Origin: an uncultured Planctomycetaceae bacterium
GTDB taxonomy: Bacteria; Planctomycetota; Planctomycetia; Pirellulales; Pirellulaceae
Assembly: GCA_903863885.1 (NCBI GenBank)
Contig: CAIPEB010000573.1
Coordinates: 1-64,000, forward strand
Direction: 5' to 3'
DNA length: 64,000 bases
Program-made: the position numbers and the translations under genes
In this document: positions 17,300-26,503 of the stretch, in pieces
Position numbering within the stretch: the first letter of the stretch is position 1
How the letters are laid out: each line of letters opens with the position of its first letter
Notes under the pieces: generated by a model
The model's database searches: none
What the model was told of the DNA's origin: nothing
Seen by the model: only the letters and a program-made list of their open reading frames with translations

Positions 17300-18565
17300 T
17301 CAAACGGGAATGACTTCCCCGCGCACAAGGTCCTCGTCGGTCTGTCGGGCACGCACGAGATGCGGTTTTCCGTCGCGGATCAGGACTTCTGCGGCCAGGG
17401 GCTTGGAGTTGTAGTTCGAGCCCATGACGAAGCCGTAAGCGCCGGCAATGCCGATGACCAGGAAATCGCCGACGCCGGCGGCAGGCAAGGACCGCTTGCA
17501 GACAAACCCGCCTTCGAGCTGGGTGAAGATATCGCCCGATTCGCACAGCGGGCCGCCCACGACGACCTCCTGGAGCGGGCGATCGCGGTCGCTTTCGGCG
17601 GCGATCGCCATCGGATGGTATGAGCCGTAGAGAACCGGACGCGCGAGATTATTGAAACCGGCATCCAGCAGATAGAACAGGTTCTGTCCCATCCGTTTGA
17701 CGGCACGGATCTCGGTGATCAGAAATCCGCTTTCCGCAACGAGGTACCGGCCGGGTTCGATTTCAAGGTGGATCTTGTGTCCGAACGCGGACTCAAGACG
17801 CTTGCGTGTTTCGTCCCACAGCCGGAAGTACTGCGGCAGGTCCACGTAGGAATCTTCCTGCTTGTACGGCACGGGGAGTCCGCCGCCGGCGCTGATCGAC
17901 CGGATGCTGCGGCCCACGCGAAGGGCTGCTTTCTCCATGGCACCGCAGACTTCGGCCAGGTGTTCCAGGTCGGTTCCCGAGCCGATGTGCATGTGCAGGC
18001 CGGTGACAGCGAGACCTCGGAAGTCGCTCCGCCTCAGGCACTCGTCCAATTGCTCGTGCCAGATGCCGTGCTTGGATTGATCGCCGCCCGTATTGGTCTT
18101 CTGGCTGTGACCGTGTCCGAAACCGGGATTGATTCGCAGCGTGATCTCGCGACCCGGCGCTGCTTCGCCCAGTTGTTCGATCATGTCCGGCGAACCGCAG
18201 TTCACGTGGATGCCGTGCTCGACGACCGTGGCGAGCGATTTGCGGTCGAAGATATCCGCGGTATAGACGATCTGCGGCGGATCTCCGCCCGGCTTGTACC
18301 CTGCCGATATGGCACGGTGGATCTCGCCCGCGCTGACCGCATCCACCAGAGCGCCGTGCCGCCTCACGCAGTCGAGCACCGCCAGGTTCGAGTTCGCTTT
18401 CTGGGCGAAGCGAACCACATCGAACGCCTTCAGATCGGCGATGCGCTCAGCGATCTTCGCGGCGTCGTACACGAAAGTGGGAGTGCCGAACTGGCCTGCC
18501 AAATCCGCGACCGGGATCCCGGCGATCTTGTTCTGAAGCACAGGGAAGGAGCCAACCGTGGGCAT
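17300..18565 (-). CDS. lysA: Diaminopimelate decarboxylase
   Basis: 421 residues. A PLP enzyme of the alanine-racemase-like barrel fold that makes L-lysine from meso-diaminopimelate. PLP Lys is K56 in VVRFAQKANSN. HMHIGSGTD and ISAGGGLPVPY form the phosphate-binding region, EPGRYLVAESG is conserved, and GPLCESGDIF supplies the catalytic Cys/Glu of the second subunit. SYHPMAIAAE and YGFVMGSNYNSKP follow. The gene is first in a two-gene operon with the DoxX-barrel fusion, with 2 bases between stop and start. Confidence 0.95.
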   Translation of the reverse strand: MPTVGSFPVLQNKIAGIPVADLAGQFGTPTFVYDAAKIAERIADLKAFDVVRFAQKANSNLAVLDCVRRHGALVDAVSAGEIHRAISAGYKPGGDPPQIVYTADIFDRKSLATVVEHGIHVNCGSPDMIEQLGEAAPGREITLRINPGFGHGHSQKTNTGGDQSKHGIWHEQLDECLRRSDFRGLAVTGLHMHIGSGTDLEHLAEVCGAMEKAALRVGRSIRSISAGGGLPVPYKQEDSYVDLPQYFRLWDETRKRLESAFGHKIHLEIEPGRYLVAESGFLITEIRAVKRMGQNLFYLLDAGFNNLARPVLYGSYHPMAIAAESDRDRPLQEVVVGGPLCESGDIFTQLEGGFVCKRSLPAAGVGDFLVIGIAGAYGFVMGSNYNSKPLAAEVLIRDGKPHLVRARQTDEDLVRGEVIPV

Positions 18566-18684
18566 GGCGATCTACCTCGATGAAACTGCGGGAAACAAGG
18601 CGCAACTGAAAGAACGGTATCTCATTCCCGGGAAAAACTGAAGTGGTGATGTGAAAAAGGAACGACGCGCGAACCGAGCGAGAC

Positions 18685-18713
18685 AAAAAAGGGGAACACG
18701 GATGTTCCCCTTT
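18685..18713 (-). terminator. Rho-independent terminator of the secreted-protein gene
   Basis: Read on the minus strand, a stem aaaggggaac/gttccccttt with loop atccgt is followed by a continuing T-run. It lies 50 bases after the stop of the gene at 18763, in the correct orientation. Confidence 0.85.
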
Positions 18714-18762
18714 CTCGCGTATTGACGTTCACTGCGACGAGCATCGCGGCGACGATGCGCGA

Positions 18763-20424
18763 TCAGTTCTCGCCGCTATTGGCGCCCTGCATCTTGGCTG
18801 CTTCACCGATCAGGCTCAACACGCCCTCTTCGATCTCGAGGCGATAGGTCACACTGCGTTCCGCAGCCTTGGCTACGATCAGGATGTGATCCTTGCCGCT
18901 GGTCTTGCCGGAGGCCTTCGCCAGTTTCTCGAGGTTCGGATCCGGGTTCATGGCTCCCGCGAACGTGAGGATCGGCGTCAGCGCGACTTTGACTGCGAAA
19001 GGCGAAGCCCCGCCCGCCGAGGGCTGGGCATCAAGAGCTTTCTTCAGCAATTCGACCGCGTTTCCTCCCAGCGCGATGTAAGCACGGTCGGGTGACGTTC
19101 CGAGTGCGACATCCACCTGGGAGCCGAAAATCTTGGTGGCGTTTGCGTCGCTCGACGGAACCGGCACCGACAGCGTATGCAACGCGACGTTTTGATGATT
19201 CTGGGCGGCGAACTTGATCGCCGGGAATTCGGGGACGTCTTTCATCGCCCCCGCGACTCCGCGCAGGGCTTTCTCGACCTTCGCGCCGTCCGCCACTGTG
19301 CCGCCGACCGCGACCTGCAGTGCGCCTGGCACCAGTTTTACGGCTACCGCGCCCTGAAGCTGGCCCTGCTGGCATGTGGCAGCGAGGACGTCGATCAGCA
19401 GGTTGGCAGCCTCCTTGATCGCCGTGCGGGTCGAGGCATCCGGGATATTCGGATTGTCGTCGATTGCCTTCACGGCCTTGGCACGCAGGTTGTCCGTGGA
19501 TTTCACCAGCATCGCCGCCATGGCCGGGGGAACCGATATGTTGTACAGCAGGCTGAATGCAGATTCGGGCAGCGGGAAGGGAGCAATGCGAGAACGCTGC
19601 TTGCTGTTGAGGCTCAGATGTTCGGCCAGTTTCGTGGCGGCCTTCGCAGTGAGCGTGAATTCCAGAGCGGTCTTGTTCGCGGCACGATCCGTACCCCAAC
19701 CGAGCGTCACCTGATCCGTGTCCTGGATCAGCGAACCGAGTACTTCGAGCCCCTGCTGTGCGGAGAGTTCCGCCTGGCGGCGATCGTCGTCGGACTTGCC
19801 CTCAAGCTCGCGCTCGAGTCGTTGCTGCGCGTTCTTCTTCAGTTCTTCCAGCGCCGCCGCCTTCAGTTCCTGGGGGATGGCGTCCGCATTGACCTGCACC
19901 GCTACGGTGTAGGGGCCATTCAGGCTTGCGAGGTATCGCGTCGGGTCCGCCGGGACATTGCTGAGGTTCGCGGCCTTGTCGGAGACGTACAGCCAGTTTC
20001 CCGTGTGCTTGATGAAGAAATCCCGCTGCAGGGACAGTTTCAGCACTCCGTCGCCGAGATCCTCGGCCTTGCCGAACTGTTCTTCGAGTTTCTTCATGAC
20101 GCTGTCGAAGTTCTTGACGCCGATGAACGCTGCGCCGGAGGGTTCGCCGCCGTTCAGGCTCACGAACATGCCGCCCGGACTCTTGGCATCCAGGTCCTGC
20201 GTATAAGGACTGGTCAACAGCATCACGAGTCCGCCGATCTGCGGCCAGCCCGCGGTGCGAGTCAAAGCTCCGATGTCGCCGAGCAGCCGGTCAACACTGG
20301 AAACCGACACGACAACGGCCGGACGAGCGTCGGAACCTGGCTGAGCGCTCACGCGCAACGCGGAAGTGCCGATCAACAACAGGGACAAGATGCACGCGAT
20401 GGTGCGACTGCCGAATCTCTTCAC
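18763..20424 (-). CDS. Large secreted protein of unknown function
   Basis: I set the start at GTG 20424 (VKRFGSRTIACILSLLLIG), because an AGGAGG ribosome site lies 8 bases before it and a signal peptide ending near RVSA follows directly. The open frame extends 38 codons upstream without support. The mature protein of about 530 residues is Ala/Lys-rich with few aromatics and has no membrane segment. It contains repeated-looking halves: VSVSSVDRLLGDIGAL early, and sub-domains with KKLEEQFGKAEDLGDG, then LRGVAGAMKDVPEFPAI. A helical stretch at about residues 210-250 (ELKKNAQQRLERELEGKSDDD) looks like a coiled coil. I recognise no named family. Its own terminator follows. Confidence 0.8.
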   Translation of the reverse strand: MKRFGSRTIACILSLLLIGTSALRVSAQPGSDARPAVVVSVSSVDRLLGDIGALTRTAGWPQIGGLVMLLTSPYTQDLDAKSPGGMFVSLNGGEPSGAAFIGVKNFDSVMKKLEEQFGKAEDLGDGVLKLSLQRDFFIKHTGNWLYVSDKAANLSNVPADPTRYLASLNGPYTVAVQVNADAIPQELKAAALEELKKNAQQRLERELEGKSDDDRRQAELSAQQGLEVLGSLIQDTDQVTLGWGTDRAANKTALEFTLTAKAATKLAEHLSLNSKQRSRIAPFPLPESAFSLLYNISVPPAMAAMLVKSTDNLRAKAVKAIDDNPNIPDASTRTAIKEAANLLIDVLAATCQQGQLQGAVAVKLVPGALQVAVGGTVADGAKVEKALRGVAGAMKDVPEFPAIKFAAQNHQNVALHTLSVPVPSSDANATKIFGSQVDVALGTSPDRAYIALGGNAVELLKKALDAQPSAGGASPFAVKVALTPILTFAGAMNPDPNLEKLAKASGKTSGKDHILIVAKAAERSVTYRLEIEEGVLSLIGEAAKMQGANSGEN

Positions 20425-20476
20425 GAAAAAGCCTCCTGGTTCACGAGTGGTTGTCTGCGGATTCACGACCGGTCGA

Positions 20477-20953
20477 TTATGAGTTGCTGTTTCCGAGTTC
20501 ATAGGCAAAGGTCCGGCCCTCGAACCGTTCCATGGCACTCTTGATTTCCGGAGTGACTCGCCGGGGCCGCTGGGCGATGTAGTCGAAGAAGACGATCACG
20601 GCGCTCCCCTCGACGGACACTTCCCTGCGGCTCTTATTGTAGGCGACCTGCTCCATCAGGATGCTGCTGCGCCGCATGCTAGCAACGCGGATGCCGATCA
20701 GCATGCGGTCGGGGAACTTGACCTGTCGCCGGTAGTGGCAGGTCAGCGAGGCGACGATCGGCGACAGTTCGCCGCCGCCCATGACGTGTCCCAGGCCGCT
20801 TTGGTCCAGATAGCTCACCCGCGCGGATTCGAACCATCGCAGCGGGATGGTGTTATTGACGTGGCCGAACGCATCCTGGTCGCCCCAGTGTACCGGGATC
20901 TCCACGACGAGCGGGAACATCTGGAGTTCGGGAGGTTTCTCCATCTCGGCCAT
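20477..20953 (-). CDS. Hotdog-fold acyl-CoA thioesterase (YbgC/FadM-like)
   Basis: 158 residues with the 4-hydroxybenzoyl-CoA-thioesterase signature VHWGDQDAFGHVNNTIPLRWF, where the Asp in GDQDAFGHVNN is the catalytic residue of this group. It continues with YLDQSG and a strand pattern ending VFFDYIAQRPRRV. Such enzymes hydrolyse acyl-CoA, for instance in fatty-acid turnover. It is divergent from the DNA methyltransferase and lies just upstream of the large secreted-protein gene on the same strand. Confidence 0.9.
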   Translation of the reverse strand: MAEMEKPPELQMFPLVVEIPVHWGDQDAFGHVNNTIPLRWFESARVSYLDQSGLGHVMGGGELSPIVASLTCHYRRQVKFPDRMLIGIRVASMRRSSILMEQVAYNKSRREVSVEGSAVIVFFDYIAQRPRRVTPEIKSAMERFEGRTFAYELGNSNS

Positions 20954-21020
20954 GACTGCTGGTTTTTGCTCCGTGGCGGCGGCAGGTCAACGGGACAGTT
21001 GTGCGATGTGCCGGAATAAT

Positions 21021-22583
21021 ATGTGTATGTGTGGTTCGACGCCCAGGCTTTATAATGCCGATCCGGATCCGGCGAAAGGGTCTGGCACGGACGACGGTTG
21101 CGCGGCGAGGTGGATTGCATCGGTGGCATCGAACGAGAGGACCGAGTTCGGTGATTTTCAGACGCCGCCTTCCTTGGCCCGCCTGGTGTGCGGGCTGTTG
21201 GGAAGGTCGGGCGTGTCGGCTCGCAGCGTGCTGGAGCCGTCCTGCGGCGAGGGCGTTTTTCTGGAAGAAGCCGCGCGCGCCTTTCCCGAAGTCGTTCGCT
21301 TTCTGGGGTTTGACATCCAGCCGCACTATGTGGAAGCATCGCGGCACCGCATGGCCTCGCTGGGCCGGCCCGTATCGGCCGAGGTGCGGCTGCAGGATTT
21401 TTTCCGGGTGGATTGCACGGAGTTGCTGCGGCAACTTGACGAACCGCTGCTGGTCATCGGCAATCCGCCCTGGGTGACAAATTCGCATTTGTCCCGGCTG
21501 GGCAGCCGGAACGTGCCGGAGAAAGCGAATCGCGATCGCCTGCGCGGCATCGACGCGGTGACGGGCAAGAGCAACTTCGACGTTTCGCAGTGGATGATCG
21601 ACCGGCTCCTGGAATCCATGCGCGGGCGTTGCGGCACTCTGGCCGTGCTCTGCAAGACTCGTGTGGCGCGGGCGGCGCTGACGCGTGCGTGGCGCGACGG
21701 GGGGCCGGCGGAGGCCGCGATCTATCGGGTCGACGCGATGCTGCACTTCGGAGCCGCCGTGGACGCGTGCCTGCTCGTATGCCGCTTTCAGTCCGGAGCA
21801 AAGTCGACTCGCCGCTGTGCACTTTACTCCGATTTGAACGCAGTCGATCCGACCGGGGAATTGGGGTACGAGGCGGGCAGGTTGGTCCAGGACCCCGACC
21901 GGTATTGCCGCGTGGAGCATCTGGCCGGCGGCGGACCGCATCGCTGGCGATCGGGCATCAAGCACGATTGTGCGCGAGTCCTCGAGTTGCGGCGCGACGG
22001 GACAAGTTATTGGAACGGCCTTGGCCAGCGCGTCGAGGTCGAGGACGAGTCGCTGTTTCCGCTGTTGAAGGGCTCCCGCTTGGCGCGGGGACTGACGGAG
22101 CCGGATCGGTGGCTGGTGGTGCCCCAACTGTCGGTCGGCGCGGACACGTCGCGGCTGCGCGACGAGCGGCCGAGGACGTGGAATTATCTCGAATCGCATG
22201 CGGAACGATTCGATCGGCGTGCGAGCACGATTTACCGCGGGCGGAGCCGCTTTTCGATATTCGGCGTGGGCGAATACTCGTTTTCCGCGTGGAAAATCGC
22301 CATTGCCGGCTTCGCGAAATCGCTGCGTTTTCACAAATTAGGTCTTTGCGAAAACCGGCCGATCGTGTTGGATGATACGTGCTATTTTCTGCCCTGTTCC
22401 GGGGAGAAGGAGGCGGAACTCCGGCTGTCGCTGTTGAATCATCCGATGGCGGTGAGTTTCTTTTCGTGTTTCGTGTTCTGGGACATGAAGCGGCCGGTAA
22501 CCGCGGAGATCCTGCATCAACTGGATCTCGAGCGGTTGGGACGGGAGGTGAGGGATGCGTCTCGTCAATGTGTGGTGGGCTAG
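21021..22583 (+). CDS. N6-adenine DNA methyltransferase, no nuclease domain
   Basis: About 520 residues. Conserved sequence begins at TEFGDFQTPPSLARLV, then the SAM motif LEPSCGEGVFLEEA and the catalytic NPPW (VIGNPPWVTNSHLSRLG). A C-terminal recognition-like half follows: FSIFGVGEYSFSAWKIAIAG, VLDDTCYFLPC and WDMKRPVTAEIL. This is the architecture of Eco57I/type IIG-related methyltransferases but without an N-terminal nuclease. The exact start is unclear: ATG 21021, ATG 21027 and GTG 21122 are all possible. Its end overlaps the next gene by 29 bases. It may be a solitary regulatory methylase or part of a defence-type pair. Confidence 0.85.
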   Translation: MCMCGSTPRLYNADPDPAKGSGTDDGCAARWIASVASNERTEFGDFQTPPSLARLVCGLLGRSGVSARSVLEPSCGEGVFLEEAARAFPEVVRFLGFDIQPHYVEASRHRMASLGRPVSAEVRLQDFFRVDCTELLRQLDEPLLVIGNPPWVTNSHLSRLGSRNVPEKANRDRLRGIDAVTGKSNFDVSQWMIDRLLESMRGRCGTLAVLCKTRVARAALTRAWRDGGPAEAAIYRVDAMLHFGAAVDACLLVCRFQSGAKSTRRCALYSDLNAVDPTGELGYEAGRLVQDPDRYCRVEHLAGGGPHRWRSGIKHDCARVLELRRDGTSYWNGLGQRVEVEDESLFPLLKGSRLARGLTEPDRWLVVPQLSVGADTSRLRDERPRTWNYLESHAERFDRRASTIYRGRSRFSIFGVGEYSFSAWKIAIAGFAKSLRFHKLGLCENRPIVLDDTCYFLPCSGEKEAELRLSLLNHPMAVSFFSCFVFWDMKRPVTAEILHQLDLERLGREVRDASRQCVVG

Positions 22584-25350
22584 GCCCCGCGTGGCTCTGG
22601 CTGTCCCGAACGTGGCCGGAGCCGCGGGACAGTCGGGCCATTCGACGGGCCGGAGCGAAGAACCGTCCGATCCGTCGGGGAAATCGTCCGGCCGGGCGCC
22701 GGCGCATCAGAGACTGTCGACGGCCATGGACCTGGGGCTGCGCTATCTCTTCCTCACGCGTTATTCGTGGATTCTGGGGATCGCGCTGATCGCTCCGGCG
22801 CCCGTGGCCCTGGTCGTGCTGCCGGGCATGCTGGCGAATTTCTTCGTGCTCGATTCGCCCCAGCAGATCTATCACGTGTCGTGGATCACCTTGTGGTGTG
22901 CGGCGGCCGTCCTGGAGACGATGCGTGTAACGACCTTGAACGCGCAGTTTCGCTTCGATGATTACCGCACCTCCGTGCGCCGTTTTCGGAAGGCATGGGA
23001 CCGTTCGTCGGGGGAGCGTTCGTCAGACGAATCGTCGGACGAATGGTATCGCCGCATCGACGGCTGGATCCTGCTCGGTTTTGCGCTGATCGCGGTCATG
23101 GCGACGTGGTACGTGGTTGTCGATGCGTGCATCGCGCGGACGGCCGCGGATCCGGCACCGACCTGGGCCCCGTACGTGGGTTCTCCCGTGACGCCCGAAG
23201 CCGTGATTCGGCGCGGCTGGAACGAGGCCTGGCAAGGGCTGTTCACGACGATCGTCATTCTGAGTGCCGTCAACGGACTGGTGATACTCGGCGGCGAGTG
23301 GTCGCGGCATCGCGGCAGTCGAACGAGCATTCTCTTCGACGGGTTTTCAGCGGCCGCCAGCACCCGATCGGTCCGGCACAAGGTTCCGGCAAGCGATTGG
23401 CTGCAGGCGGCGGTGAAGCTCCTGCATCGTCTCGTCGGTCCCGGCTATTTCATTCCGTACGAAGACGAAGACGGACAGCCCGACGGCCGGTTGCGGCTCG
23501 CGCCCGGACACGTGGGCCTGATGGTCTACACCGTGGCCTTTATCGTCGGGTATGCGTTGAATTACCGTTCGACGACCGGCGCCGACCTGATGCCGACCGA
23601 GACCTCGCCGACTTCCGCGCTGTTTTATGCGCTGATGGCCCTGCTGCTGGTCACCTATCTGCTTCCCGGAATCGCGTTCTTCCTTGATCGGTATCGCTGG
23701 CCGGTGGTATTGGTGGCCGGAGTCGGGACGCTGGTGCTTTACGGGTCATTCGGCACGGATCATTTCTATGAGCTGAATCCTTCGCCCCCGCGGCTGGCGG
23801 CGACCGCGATGCCGACACTGACGCAGGTCTACGACCGCTGGCAGCTGCCGGTGGCGCCGGACGGGCGGCGCACACTGGTTGTGATTCACGCTTCCGGAGG
23901 CGGCATTCAAGCATCGGCTTGGGCGGCTCAGGTGCTCACCGGTCTGCATGAACGCTACGGCGACGGCTTCTCGCGTTCACTCGGGCTGATCAGTTCGGTG
24001 TCCGGCGGAAGCGTGGGGACGATGTACTATCTGCTGAACCGCCGCGATCTGAGCGAACCGTTTGCCAAGACCGATTCGCCGGTGGAAGTTCTCGACAGCC
24101 AATCGATCGCGACGATCCGCGAGCTGTCGCGGAGTTCCGCGCTGGAGGCGACGGCGTGGGGGCTCGCGTATCCGGACACGATGCGGCTGCTGTTTCCGCC
24201 GGCCATTTCCGCCGAGTTCGATCGGGGGTGGGCGATCGAGCGGGTCTGGAGGCAGCGGTTGAACGACGGGGTGCGCGGGGATTTGGATCTTGGCGACCTC
24301 CGGATCACCGATCTGTCCGCGCAGTGTCTCAACAACCAGTTCCCCGTGGTCGCCTTCAATGCGACCGTGGTGGAAACCGGACAGCGAGTCGTTATCTCTC
24401 CCGTGAGGGCGCCGGAGAACCTGGCGGGGGAAGAGGAAGCCGCCGTGGAACTCATGCGGCAGTTTCCCGACGCCCATCCGCGGGTTTCGACGGCTGCGAG
24501 GCTGTCGGCGACCTTTCCCTACGTGACGCCGGCCGCGCGGGCGGATTATGAGGCGGAGCAGGGCACCGATGCCGAACGCATCGCGAATTACCACATCGTC
24601 GACGGAGGGTACAGCGACAACGAGGGAGCGATGACCTCCGTGGACTGGATCAATCGTCTCCTCACTCACTACAGTCGCGACGACACGATTCTCGAACGTC
24701 CTTTCGATCGGGTGCTGTTGATCCGCATTCAGGCGTTTCCCAAGAGGCGGGCCGCTTCGCCGTACAAGCCGAATCAACTGGCCGGCTGGACTTCGGCGCT
24801 GCTCGGGCCGCTGACCGCCATGCTCAACGTGCGCGGCACGTCGCAGATGGAGCGGGGAGATCTCGAGGTCGGACTGCTCACGCAGGCGACGCGTGCGAGC
24901 ATCATGGCCTCGAAAGAGCGGTTCGAGTCGGAGTTCCGCACATCGCAGGCGTGGGCCGACTCGGTCGAGCAGGAGGTTGAATCCCTGGAGAGCTACCTGC
25001 GCGAATTGGTCAACGAAGGGAAGCTCAATGATTCCGACATTGCGCGTTGGTCCAGCGCCAGCCGCGACCGGCTCTCCGCGGCCCGCGGCATGGTGGAGCA
25101 GATCGCCCGCAAGCGGGAGCGATTGGCGCAGCTCAGCGTCGCCGCGGTCACCTTTGAGTTCCAGCCGCCGCAGAACGACTGGATTCCCTTTTCCTGGAAG
25201 CTGACGGAGAGCCAGAAACGCAACATCGACGAGGCTTGGCGGCGATTGATTGAAAAAGCCGACGGGGACGATGCGTTTTCGCTGCTCGACGAGTCGTTCA
25301 CGCCCCGGCCGGCTACTGCAGCCGCCCCCGCGCCTCAAGCGGCCAGATAA
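22555..25350 (+). CDS. Membrane-anchored patatin-like phospholipase
   Basis: 931 residues, translation-coupled to the methyltransferase by a 29-base overlap and a strong GGGAGGTGAGGG ribosome site before ATG 22555. Hydrophobic segments lie at about 70-98, 110-122, 170-193, 228-246, 318-337 and 355-400. From about residue 440 a patatin-like alpha/beta hydrolase domain is seen: oxyanion loop ASGGGIQASAW, nucleophile Ser in SVSGGSVG (S483), and Asp of the dyad in IVDGGYSDNEG (D683). The usual GxSxG reads SVSGG. A coiled-coil-like stretch at about 800-840 follows. It probably acts on membrane phospholipids. The C-terminus overlaps the convergent gene at 25313. Confidence 0.83.
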   Translation: MRLVNVWWARPRVALAVPNVAGAAGQSGHSTGRSEEPSDPSGKSSGRAPAHQRLSTAMDLGLRYLFLTRYSWILGIALIAPAPVALVVLPGMLANFFVLDSPQQIYHVSWITLWCAAAVLETMRVTTLNAQFRFDDYRTSVRRFRKAWDRSSGERSSDESSDEWYRRIDGWILLGFALIAVMATWYVVVDACIARTAADPAPTWAPYVGSPVTPEAVIRRGWNEAWQGLFTTIVILSAVNGLVILGGEWSRHRGSRTSILFDGFSAAASTRSVRHKVPASDWLQAAVKLLHRLVGPGYFIPYEDEDGQPDGRLRLAPGHVGLMVYTVAFIVGYALNYRSTTGADLMPTETSPTSALFYALMALLLVTYLLPGIAFFLDRYRWPVVLVAGVGTLVLYGSFGTDHFYELNPSPPRLAATAMPTLTQVYDRWQLPVAPDGRRTLVVIHASGGGIQASAWAAQVLTGLHERYGDGFSRSLGLISSVSGGSVGTMYYLLNRRDLSEPFAKTDSPVEVLDSQSIATIRELSRSSALEATAWGLAYPDTMRLLFPPAISAEFDRGWAIERVWRQRLNDGVRGDLDLGDLRITDLSAQCLNNQFPVVAFNATVVETGQRVVISPVRAPENLAGEEEAAVELMRQFPDAHPRVSTAARLSATFPYVTPAARADYEAEQGTDAERIANYHIVDGGYSDNEGAMTSVDWINRLLTHYSRDDTILERPFDRVLLIRIQAFPKRRAASPYKPNQLAGWTSALLGPLTAMLNVRGTSQMERGDLEVGLLTQATRASIMASKERFESEFRTSQAWADSVEQEVESLESYLRELVNEGKLNDSDIARWSSASRDRLSAARGMVEQIARKRERLAQLSVAAVTFEFQPPQNDWIPFSWKLTESQKRNIDEAWRRLIEKADGDDAFSLLDESFTPRPATAAAPAPQAAR

Positions 25351-26419
25351 CCTCCAGCCGATTGCCGCGGAATCCGTACATGTGGTCGTGCAGCACGCAC
25401 GTAAGGTCGCTGTATCCAGGCACGATCTCCAGGCGGTGGCCGATCGGCAGATCCCGGGCGCTCGGGGCCAGTCGCAGCGATCCGTGCTCGGCCGAAAGGC
25501 TCTCGACGAGGATGTCGTTCCGCCCCGCGACCAGCGCGGGATGAACGTCCACGTTCATGGTCTTGCGGCCCGCATCAATGACCGCGCGCTCGGCGGTCGG
25601 GCGGCTCACCACCGTGGCCAGCACGGTCAGCGCGAAGTTTCCCTGATCGACGTGGCAGCCCTCGCGATAGAACGCGTCCATGAAGATACCGCCGCCGGCC
25701 TGCAACTCCGTGATCCCGGGCTGCCGGACCGCCTGGGCGAACGATCCGGTTCCGCCGCAGGAGACAACGGGGCAGGGGAGGCCCGATCGCAGCAACAGCT
25801 CTTTTGTCTCGACCAGCCAGCCCAGCGTTTCGCGGATGCGGGATTCTTTTTCCTGCGGATCGGACAGCATCAGCAGATGTCCCTCGTAGCCCATGACTCC
25901 GGCCAGTTGCAGCCCCGGCAGCTGATCGACGGCCCTGGCCAGCCGCAGTGCCGCATCCCCGGGAGCAACGCCGACTCGGTTCATGCCGAGGTCGACCTCC
26001 ACGAGCACACGCAGCTTCAGGCCTGCGGCACGCATGACTGCGTCGAACGCCTCGGCCTGAACAGGATGGTCGACGCACACCAGAAGATCCGTCTGCCGGC
26101 GCAGATCGACCAGCCTGGCGAGCTTTTTCGGGCCGACGATCATGTTGGCGACGAGCAGTTCCCCGATGCCCGCGGCCGACATGACTTCGGCTTCGCCAAG
26201 CTTGGCGCAAGTCACGCCCATAGCGCCGGCGTCGAGCAGTTTGCGGGCGATAAGGGGCGACTTGTGGCACTTGATGTGAGGGCGCCAGCCGAGGGAATGC
26301 CGGCGGCACTGTTCGGACATCGCGAGGATGTTCGCCTCCATCACGTCCAGGTCCACGCACAGAATTGGCGTGTCGATTTCGTTCTTGTCGCAGCCGAGGG
26401 AAGGTAAACTGATGGCCAT
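25313..26419 (-). CDS. D-threonine aldolase / D-serine deaminase-like PLP enzyme
   Basis: 368 residues from ATG 26419 (MAISLPSLGCD); the open frame extends far upstream without meaning. It is a fold-type III PLP enzyme: Lys in RPHIKCHKSP (K50), then GAMGVTCAKLGEAEV, the central EVDLGMNRVGV and CGGTGSF, and C-terminal metal-site residues in PGYSDLTCVLHDHMYG. Such enzymes cleave beta-hydroxy-D-amino acids or deaminate D-serine with PLP and a divalent metal. It overlaps the 3' end of the patatin gene by 38 bases and is divergent from the amidohydrolase. Confidence 0.88.
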   Translation of the reverse strand: MAISLPSLGCDKNEIDTPILCVDLDVMEANILAMSEQCRRHSLGWRPHIKCHKSPLIARKLLDAGAMGVTCAKLGEAEVMSAAGIGELLVANMIVGPKKLARLVDLRRQTDLLVCVDHPVQAEAFDAVMRAAGLKLRVLVEVDLGMNRVGVAPGDAALRLARAVDQLPGLQLAGVMGYEGHLLMLSDPQEKESRIRETLGWLVETKELLLRSGLPCPVVSCGGTGSFAQAVRQPGITELQAGGGIFMDAFYREGCHVDQGNFALTVLATVVSRPTAERAVIDAGRKTMNVDVHPALVAGRNDILVESLSAEHGSLRLAPSARDLPIGHRLEIVPGYSDLTCVLHDHMYGFRGNRLEVIWPLEARGRLQ

Positions 26420-26503
26420 GATTTCGCGGCTCTGAGGAATTTCGTCCGGCACAACCTGTGGTTGCTGCGCAGCGGAATGGCAATGATTATCGGAGATCCG
26501 GTC

